From assembly GCA_049297375.1 (NCBI GenBank), contig JBAQUF010000095.1, forward strand, positions 1 to 5,279: DNA of 5,279 bases. Reading direction: 5' to 3'. Position 1 is the stretch's first letter. Each line of letters begins with the position of its first letter. The notes under the pieces are model-generated. The model searched no databases, was not told the origin of the DNA, and saw only the letters and a list, made by a program, of their open reading frames with translations. Of this stretch, positions 1 to 4,119 are shown one piece after another. This DNA is from JAAZNV01 sp049297375. GTDB lineage: Bacteria > Patescibacteriota > WWE3 > UBA101185 > UBA10185. Position numbers and translations under genes: made by a program.

Positions 1-206
1 ATATAAAAGACAATCTTCAAACATCATCAGCAGAAGTTTTAAAGCAAAAAACTCAAGAACTTTCTTCGTCTATGCAAAAGATCGGACAATATATGTACAA
101 ACAAGGCGAACAAAACAACTCTAATGAGCAGAATAAACAAGATGAAAAAGGTCAAGAAGGAAAGGATAAGAAAGACGATCCAGTTGAAGGTGAAGTGGTT
201 GAGTAA
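1..206 (+). CDS. dnaK: DnaK (Hsp70 chaperone), C-terminal end, 5' truncated by window
   Basis: The open frame runs from the window edge (first full codon at 3) to a TAA at 204-206 and gives 67 residues. The first half is helical, with the pattern EVLKQKTQELSSSMQKIGQY followed by MYKQGE. This resembles the last lid helix of the Hsp70 substrate-binding domain, where family members read roughly 'LkxkxeeLxxxxxklgexxY'. The rest is a Gln/Lys/Asp-rich disordered tail ending PVEGEVVE, comparable to the acidic EEVK-like tails of bacterial DnaK. DnaK is the ATP-driven cytosolic chaperone that works with DnaJ and GrpE. Only the lid and tail are visible, so the ATPase domain cannot be checked. No dnaJ follows on this strand; the next gene is convergent. 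The identification rests on a short, fairly degenerate region, so another coiled-coil protein is possible. Confidence 0.75.
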   Translation, partial: IKDNLQTSSAEVLKQKTQELSSSMQKIGQYMYKQGEQNNSNEQNKQDEKGQEGKDKKDDPVEGEVVE

Positions 207-264
207 GAAAAAATAATTAAAAACATACAAGCTAGTAACTTAAGTAAACAGATTATTTACATAA

Positions 265-287
265 GAAGGGCGCTTAAAGCGCCCTTC
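265..287. terminator. Perfect 10-bp inverted repeat, probable bidirectional terminator
   Basis: GAAGGGCGCT (265-274) and AGCGCCCTTC (278-287) are exact reverse complements separated by a 3-nt loop; it can also be drawn as 9 bp with a 5-nt TTAAA loop. It is the most GC-rich stretch in an AT-rich gap and lies between the dnaK stop (206) and the stop of the convergent acidic gene (324), where a shared terminator is expected. The T-tract is weak on both sides: CCCTTTAAC on the plus strand and TTATGTAAAT on the minus strand. Efficiency is therefore uncertain. Confidence 0.75.
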
Positions 288-289
288 CC

Positions 290-308
290 TTTAACAAGTC
301 TTGTTAAA
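290..308. repeat. Second inverted repeat, 8-bp perfect stem, AT-rich
   Basis: TTTAACAA (290-297) and TTGTTAAA (301-308) are exact reverse complements around a GTC loop. It begins 3 nt after the GC-rich hairpin and 16 nt before the stop codon of the minus-strand gene. For minus-strand transcription it comes first, directly after the acidic gene. For plus-strand transcription it could back up the first hairpin and is followed by AATTT. The stem is weak (mostly A-T), so it may equally be a protein-binding palindrome or a chance feature. Confidence 0.4.
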
Positions 309-323
309 ATTTAGAGTTATCAA

Positions 324-551
324 CTAAAGTGCAGTATCTCCGGGAACACTTTCTTCATCCTCAAATGATTCTTCTTCTGGTTCCTCTGCTGGAACTTCTG
401 CTGCTGGAACCTCACCTAACATTGGTTCTTCTACTGCTTCCTCTGTCTCTGGAACTACTGACTCATCACCTTGAACTGGAGATGACATATCTTGTGCCGG
501 ATCAACAGGTAACTGATTATCAGTTACTGGTACTTGTGTATTATCATCCAT
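324..551 (-). CDS. Small, highly acidic, proline-rich disordered protein (75 aa), function unknown
   Basis: The gene starts at ATG 551-549 and ends at TAG (326-324). That ATG is preceded at a 9-nt spacing by GGAAGGGGG. A TTG three codons upstream would abut this Shine-Dalgarno, so I rejected it. The protein has 24 Asp/Glu among 75 residues, 10 prolines, and no Lys, Arg, His, Cys, Trp, Tyr or Ile. Net charge is near -24. It carries a short imperfect repeat (EVPAAEVPAEEPEEE) and has no hydrophobic segment or signal peptide, so it should be cytosolic and unfolded alone. I do not recognise a family. It is convergent with dnaK and divergent from the membrane-protein operon. Acidic disordered proteins can act as binding partners, mimics of nucleic acid or solubility tags, but nothing here selects among these. 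The clean start signals and promoter argue that it is a real gene despite low complexity. Confidence 0.72.
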   Translation of the reverse strand: MDDNTQVPVTDNQLPVDPAQDMSSPVQGDESVVPETEEAVEEPMLGEVPAAEVPAEEPEEESFEDEESVPGDTAL

Positions 552-560
552 TAAAAACAA

Positions 561-569
561 CCCCCTTCC
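561..569 (-). promoter_or_regulatory. Shine-Dalgarno for the acidic protein
   Basis: On the minus strand this reads GGAAGGGGG and ends 9 nt before the ATG at 551. It decides the start: the alternative TTG at 560-558 lies directly against it with no spacer. It also supports the minus-strand gene over the leucine-rich frame on the opposite strand. Confidence 0.7.
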
Positions 570-594
570 AAATTTAATTTTTTAAACTCTTAAA

Positions 595-603
595 AGTATA
601 TCA
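595..603 (-). promoter_or_regulatory. Extended -10 promoter for the acidic protein
   Basis: The minus strand reads TGATATACT, i.e. the extended -10 pattern TGnTATAnT with TATACT at 600-595. The expected transcription start is near 588, giving a leader of about 37 nt that contains the Shine-Dalgarno at 569-561. There is no good -35 at 17 nt; the candidates are weak (TCAATT at 17 nt, TTTCAA at 19 nt), which is usual for extended -10 promoters. Its upstream region overlaps the divergent plus-strand promoter. Confidence 0.5.
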
Positions 604-608
604 GAATG

Positions 609-638
609 TTGACTGCAAATTGAAAGAGTGAGTATACT
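609..638 (+). promoter_or_regulatory. Sigma70-type promoter for the membrane protein/YtxH operon
   Basis: TTGACT (609-614) and TATACT (633-638) are separated by 18 nt; each matches the housekeeping consensus at 5 of 6 positions. The predicted start near 645 leaves only about 10 nt before the ATG at 655, with no Shine-Dalgarno (sequence around the start: AACTGCCTATGG). The transcript should therefore be nearly leaderless. The -35 box lies about 5 nt beyond the divergent extended -10 at 595-603, so the two polymerases would compete or be co-regulated. Confidence 0.65.
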
Positions 639-654
639 TAATTACTAACTGCCT

Positions 655-933
655 ATGGAAACACTTCAAATAATTTTAATAATTTCTTTAATAATCTTTG
701 TTATTTCATTAACAGCTGTTTCTTTGTATTTAGTATTTGTTCTTAAAGATCTAAAAGAAGCTACAGCAAATCTTAAAGAAATAGCTAAAATTGGTAGAAA
801 AATTACTTCATCCTTAGCTATGCCTATGAGTGCAATTATTGGAATTGCTGGAGGTATATCAAAGGGTATAAAGGCTGTCAGATCAATAGTTGGATCTATA
901 GAAGAAGATGATTACGATGAGGAGGAAATTTAA
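655..933 (+). CDS. Small membrane protein (92 aa), resembles the YtxG/DUF948 layout
   Basis: An in-frame stop at 646-648 makes ATG 655 the first usable ATG; it is served by a near-leaderless promoter. Residues 5-30 form one strongly hydrophobic membrane segment at the extreme N-terminus. A charged helix (31-48, KDLKEATANLKEIAKIGRK) follows, then a weaker Gly/Ala/Ile-rich hydrophobic stretch (about 51-68) that may lie on or re-enter the membrane, and an acidic tail (EEDDYDEEEI). An N-terminal anchor followed by an amphipathic helix resembles the DUF948/YtxG proteins, which sit beside ytxH in Bacillus; here too a YtxH-like gene follows directly. That is an analogy from topology and order, not a sequence match I can verify. 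The final codons of the tail (GATGAGGAGGAA) also supply the Shine-Dalgarno of the next gene. The precise function is unknown; a role in the envelope or in stress is plausible. Confidence 0.8.
   Translation: METLQIILIISLIIFVISLTAVSLYLVFVLKDLKEATANLKEIAKIGRKITSSLAMPMSAIIGIAGGISKGIKAVRSIVGSIEEDDYDEEEI
919..925 (+). promoter_or_regulatory. Shine-Dalgarno inside the end of the upstream gene
   Basis: GAGGAGG lies within the codons for the acidic C-terminus of the 92-residue protein and is 9 nt before the ATG at 935. It selects 935 over the in-frame ATG at 908, which has no Shine-Dalgarno and would overlap the upstream gene by 26 nt. The stop of the upstream gene (931-933) is one base from this ATG, so the genes are likely translationally coupled. 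Confidence 0.85.
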
Positions 934-934
934 T

Positions 935-1339
935 ATGTCAGAAAGACACTATCATCACGGAAGTGCAGGATCTTTCTTTAAAGGACTGTTCTGGGGAGCA
1001 ATAGCTGGAGCTGTAGTTGGAGTATTATTTGCTCCAGATAAGGGAGAAGAAACAAGAAAGAAAGTGAAAAAGATTGCAGGAGAATACGAGGAAAAAGGAA
1101 AAGAGTATGCAAAGAAAGCTAAGGTTGAGTACAGAAGAGCAAAAACTAAATATGGAAAGTTTAGAGAACAAGCAGAGCCGGTAGTTGAAGAAGCAAAAGT
1201 AAAGATGGAAGAAATAAAAGAAAAAGTGGAAAAAGAAAAGGTTCCAGTAATGGATGCGATACAAGATTTTTCTGAATCAATTGAAGATGAAGCAGATAAG
1301 ATAAGAAAGAGATACTTTAAGGGAACAAAGAGAAGATAA
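935..1339 (+). CDS. YtxH domain-containing membrane protein (134 aa)
   Basis: The N-terminus is SERHYHHGSAG, followed by one glycine/alanine-rich membrane segment (about residues 14-33) ending in LFAPDKGEETRKKVKK. The pattern 'G-G-xLFAPxxGxETRxK' is the hallmark of YtxH-type (GvpP-like) proteins. The remainder (about 38-125) is a long Lys/Glu-rich helix, probably a cytoplasmic coiled coil, with a basic end (IRKRYFKGTKRR). Length fits the family, commonly about 100-150 residues. YtxH proteins are associated with the general stress response in Bacillus and are widespread, but their biochemical role is not settled. It is encoded one base after the 92-residue membrane protein, so the two probably act together at the membrane. 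The three histidines (5, 7, 8) just before the membrane segment are unusual and could be structural or metal-related; this is only an observation. The start at 935 is set by GAGGAGG at 9 nt. Confidence 0.88.
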   Translation: MSERHYHHGSAGSFFKGLFWGAIAGAVVGVLFAPDKGEETRKKVKKIAGEYEEKGKEYAKKAKVEYRRAKTKYGKFREQAEPVVEEAKVKMEEIKEKVEKEKVPVMDAIQDFSESIEDEADKIRKRYFKGTKRR

Positions 1340-1367
1340 TTCTTCCTGTTAATTTTTATCCTGTAAA

Positions 1368-1376
1368 TGCTAGAAT
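1368..1376 (+). promoter_or_regulatory. Extended -10 promoter giving a leaderless mRNA for the 1383 gene
   Basis: TGCTAGAAT fits the extended -10 pattern TGnTAnnnT, with TAGAAT at 1371-1376. Seven bases downstream of the hexamer is position 1383, the A of the ATG, so transcription would begin at or next to the start codon. No -35 of note is visible (TTAATT at 16 nt is weak). There is no Shine-Dalgarno. The TAG of the -10 is also the in-frame stop that bounds the reading frame upstream. Confidence 0.55.
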
Positions 1377-1382
1377 ATTCCT

Positions 1383-1709
1383 ATGACTAAACCACCTGCC
1401 ATTCCAGGAAATAATGTAGATGCTATAGAAACAATAGGATTAGAGCCTAAGGAAGCTGTGGAGCAAGTAATATCTCTGCAGCCAGGAAAAACCTTACCTG
1501 AACATGTTTCTGATATACAACTGGGGAGTGTAAAACTAGTACAAGAGTTACCACATGACAGCATAGAAACAATAGCGGAAGGTGCAGAACAAAAGGATAT
1601 TCCTATTTCTTCACTTGTAGAAGAGGAAAAACCAGATAAAATTACAAGCTTGGCTCAATTAGAAGAGACCGAAGCTTTAGAACAATTTACTGCCCATGGA
1701 AATCAATAA
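1383..1709 (+). CDS. Small soluble protein of unknown function, overlaps the ATPase gene (108 aa)
   Basis: I recognise no family. The frame is closed upstream by TAG at 1371-1373, so ATG 1383 is the only near start; it lies at the predicted transcription start. The protein has no membrane segment or signal peptide, no Cys, Trp, Tyr or Arg, and one Phe. It is moderately acidic and begins with a Pro-rich stretch (MTKPPAIPGNN). Segments such as LEPKEAVEQVISLQPGK and TSLAQLEETEALEQF look helical, so it may be a mix of disorder and short helices. Its last 14 nt overlap the ATPase start, so its translation probably drives that of the ATPase, and the two products may work together, for example as a cytoplasmic partner or regulator. 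That is inference from coupling alone. The composition resembles its neighbours, so I see no sign of recent transfer. Confidence 0.75.
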   Translation: MTKPPAIPGNNVDAIETIGLEPKEAVEQVISLQPGKTLPEHVSDIQLGSVKLVQELPHDSIETIAEGAEQKDIPISSLVEEEKPDKITSLAQLEETEALEQFTAHGNQ

Positions 1710-4095
1710 CACTATTTATAATACATTTTGGATTTCTGTTTACTTAATAATCTTTGTATTCCTATTAACATTTATTACTCTTGGAGTTGCTTCTTGGCTT
1801 AGAAAAAGAAAGGAGAAAAAGACACAATATAACTTAACATTCTTTCAAGTTCTTTTACCTAACGATAATGAAATAGAAATAAAAGCTGCAGAACATATGT
1901 TTTCTAATCTTGTTGGCTTTAAAAAAGGGTTTTGGAAAGCGTTGTTTACAGGACAATATAGAATATCTTTTGAAATAGTTTCTAAAGCAGAAGGAACTGC
2001 TTTTTATGTAGTTACACCAGACGAAATAGCGTCTCTTGTAGAAAAACAAATAAATGCTGCGTATCCTACAGCTCAAGTAGATATAGTAAAACCACATGAA
2101 ATATGGGATAGAGGAAAACACACTAGAATTGCAGAACTAAAGCTTAGAGGACCTGCTTTTTACCCTATAAAACAATATGAAGACCTTAAAAACGACTCTT
2201 TAAGCCCTATTACATCAGCCATGAGTAAAATGAAAGTAGACCAAGTAACAGCTGTTCAATATATAATTCAACCTGCAGATGACAGCTGGAGAGTAGCAGG
2301 AAGAAAATTCATATCAAGTGCAAGAGCGATAGCATCAAACCCAGATAAAAAGACAAACATAGACGAAAAGTTTCTTGAAGGAGTTGAAAACAAAATATCT
2401 AATCCAGGATTTTATATAAAGATAAGAATAATATCCGTTGCAGATGATAGGATGGTTGCAGACTCTCAGATGCACAACATGATAGGAGCTTTTGAACAAT
2501 TTACAGATGTTTCATACAACAGATTTGTTAAAAGATTTCTATTCTCCCCTAAAAAATATATAAATGACTTTATATACAGAAGATTGAGAATAAAAAATAT
2601 CTCGATTCCAATAACTGGAATACAAATATATTCAAATGTCTCAGTACTGAACAATATTGAAATGGCCACTGTATTTCACTTTCCAAACAAAGACATTGGA
2701 ACTCCAAACATATTGTGGCTTATTGCTAGAAAATCCTCTGCTCCAGTAGACCTTCCAGAAGAAGGGATCTTTCTTGGTAAGAGCGTGTTTAGAGGAATTG
2801 AAAAGAAAATATACATGCTTGATGAAGATAGAACTAGACACCTATATATAGTAGGACAAACAGGATCTGGAAAATCTCAATTTTTAATGTGGTGTGCACT
2901 TCAAGATATTAAAAGAGGAGAAGGAGTTGCAATTATAGATCCACATGGAACGGATATTGATGAACTTCTTCAAAAAATCCCCCCAGAGAGAATAGAAGAT
3001 GTAATTTTATTTGATGCTGCCGATACAGAAAGACCATTAGGATTAAATTTACTCGAAGCTCAAACAGACGAAGAAAAGAACATGATAATTAATGCTTTCA
3101 TTGCCCTCTTGTATAAACTATATGATCCTAACAAACAAGGAATCATGGGGCCACTTCTTGAAAGATCAATAAGAAACGTAATGCTTACTGCAATGGTAGA
3201 TCCAGAAGCAACAATGATAGATGTCTTGAGATTATTTATTGACGAAAGCTACTCCAAGAAATTCTTAGATAAACTTACAGATCCCCTTGTTAAGAGGTAC
3301 TGGACTGATGAAATGGCTAAAACTACAGCAAGCAGAAAAGGTGAAACCATGGGTTATTTTGTATCCAAATTTGACAGAATAACAACAGATAAGACTATGA
3401 GAAACATTATAGGACAACCAAAATCTTCATTTAACTTTGATCAAGTAATGGCTGAGAAAAAGATACTTTTAGTAGATCTTGCCAAGGGGAAAATTGGTGA
3501 AGAAAACTCTAACTTCATCGGTCTTTTATTTGTTCCAAGAATACTAGCTGCAGCACTAAGAAGACATAAACTTCATGGGGACTTCCCTAACTTCTTCTTA
3601 TATGTAGATGAATTCCAAAATTTTGCTACTCCAGATTTTGCCACAATACTTTCTGAAGCCAGAAAATATAGATTAAACCTAACAGTGGCTCACCAGTTTA
3701 TACAACAACTTGAAGATGATATAAAAGAAGCTGTCTTTGGAAATGTTGGAACAATGTGTGCTTTTAGAGTTGGGGTGGAAGATGCAGAGTATTTGGAGCC
3801 TCAATTTGCACCAACATTTACAAAGCAGGATTTAAGCAACCTTCCAACAGGAAACGCCTACATAAGATTGTTGGTAAAAGGACAGCCTTCCCCACCATTT
3901 TCATTATGGATAGATTGGAATGACCTTTCATCTGTCAAAAAGGATCCTGACGTTGCTACAAAGATAAGAGAACTATCAAGAATTAAGTATGGAACCCCTG
4001 TTCAAGAAGTTGAAGAGTTTATCAACAAAAGACTTTCGGAGGATTCAATCCCACAAGATGATCTAGGTGTAAACAAAACAAACTTTCCGTTTTAG
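1696..4095 (+). CDS. Membrane-anchored VirD4/TraG/HerA-type ATPase (799 aa)
   Basis: This is a P-loop ATPase of the FtsK/HerA superfamily, nearest to type IV secretion coupling proteins. Residues 11-33 form one membrane helix, followed by the basic stop-transfer RKRKEKK. Residues about 45-345 form an alpha/beta region with what looks like a duplicated unit (about 85-132 and 238-285). The motor domain has Walker A GQTGSGKS (387-394), IIDPHG (413-418), Walker B FFLYVDEFQNF (D638, E639) and VAHQF (664-668), a likely sensor. Such ATPases form hexamers that pump DNA or protein through the membrane. In-frame TAG at 1678-1680 makes ATG 1696 the only start that keeps the membrane helix; there is no Shine-Dalgarno, so it likely depends on the 14-nt overlap. 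No relaxase, VirB4 or channel gene is visible, so cargo and partners are unknown. Family assignment is firm; a conjugative role is not. Confidence 0.93.
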   Translation: MEINNTIYNTFWISVYLIIFVFLLTFITLGVASWLRKRKEKKTQYNLTFFQVLLPNDNEIEIKAAEHMFSNLVGFKKGFWKALFTGQYRISFEIVSKAEGTAFYVVTPDEIASLVEKQINAAYPTAQVDIVKPHEIWDRGKHTRIAELKLRGPAFYPIKQYEDLKNDSLSPITSAMSKMKVDQVTAVQYIIQPADDSWRVAGRKFISSARAIASNPDKKTNIDEKFLEGVENKISNPGFYIKIRIISVADDRMVADSQMHNMIGAFEQFTDVSYNRFVKRFLFSPKKYINDFIYRRLRIKNISIPITGIQIYSNVSVLNNIEMATVFHFPNKDIGTPNILWLIARKSSAPVDLPEEGIFLGKSVFRGIEKKIYMLDEDRTRHLYIVGQTGSGKSQFLMWCALQDIKRGEGVAIIDPHGTDIDELLQKIPPERIEDVILFDAADTERPLGLNLLEAQTDEEKNMIINAFIALLYKLYDPNKQGIMGPLLERSIRNVMLTAMVDPEATMIDVLRLFIDESYSKKFLDKLTDPLVKRYWTDEMAKTTASRKGETMGYFVSKFDRITTDKTMRNIIGQPKSSFNFDQVMAEKKILLVDLAKGKIGEENSNFIGLLFVPRILAAALRRHKLHGDFPNFFLYVDEFQNFATPDFATILSEARKYRLNLTVAHQFIQQLEDDIKEAVFGNVGTMCAFRVGVEDAEYLEPQFAPTFTKQDLSNLPTGNAYIRLLVKGQPSPPFSLWIDWNDLSSVKKDPDVATKIRELSRIKYGTPVQEVEEFINKRLSEDSIPQDDLGVNKTNFPF

Positions 4096-4106
4096 CTTAC
4101 TGTTTG

Positions 4107-4112
4107 TATAAT
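4107..4112 (+). promoter_or_regulatory. Consensus -10 (TATAAT) giving a leaderless mRNA for the FtsA-like gene
   Basis: A perfect TATAAT lies in the 24-bp gap after the ATPase stop. Seven bases downstream is 4119, and the ATG begins at 4120, so the transcript would have at most about one leader base. The best -35 at 17 nt is TTTCCG (4084-4089), weak and inside the last ATPase codons. There is no Shine-Dalgarno before the ATG. The gene may also be reached by read-through from the ATPase operon. Confidence 0.55.
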
Positions 4113-4119
4113 CAAACTA

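Noticed and set aside
39..230. Minus-strand hydrophobic frame opposite the dnaK end
   Set aside because: It is antisense to a Lys/Gln/Glu-rich tail, which gives Phe/Leu-rich shadows, and it has no start signals.
552..560. TTG at 560-558 as the start of the acidic protein
   Set aside because: It abuts the Shine-Dalgarno with no spacer, whereas ATG 551 is 9 nt away.
329..577. Plus-strand 82-codon leucine-rich reading frame opposite the acidic gene
   Set aside because: It begins with GTG without a Shine-Dalgarno, and its Leu runs are the antisense of Glu codons. The minus-strand frame has the promoter and ribosome-binding site.
908..934. Upstream ATG at 908 as the start of the YtxH-type protein
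   Set aside because: It has no ribosome-binding site and overlaps the upstream gene by 26 nt; ATG 935 has GAGGAGG at 9 nt and gives a normal YtxH N-terminus.
1025..1264. Minus-strand Phe-rich frame opposite the YtxH gene
   Set aside because: It is the complement of Lys/Glu codons in a well-supported gene; Phe/Ser/Leu runs are expected artefacts.
1696..4095. Conjugative element or integrated plasmid
   Set aside because: Only a VirD4-like ATPase is present. I see no relaxase, VirB4, integrase, att repeat or change in composition, and the flanking genes look chromosomal.
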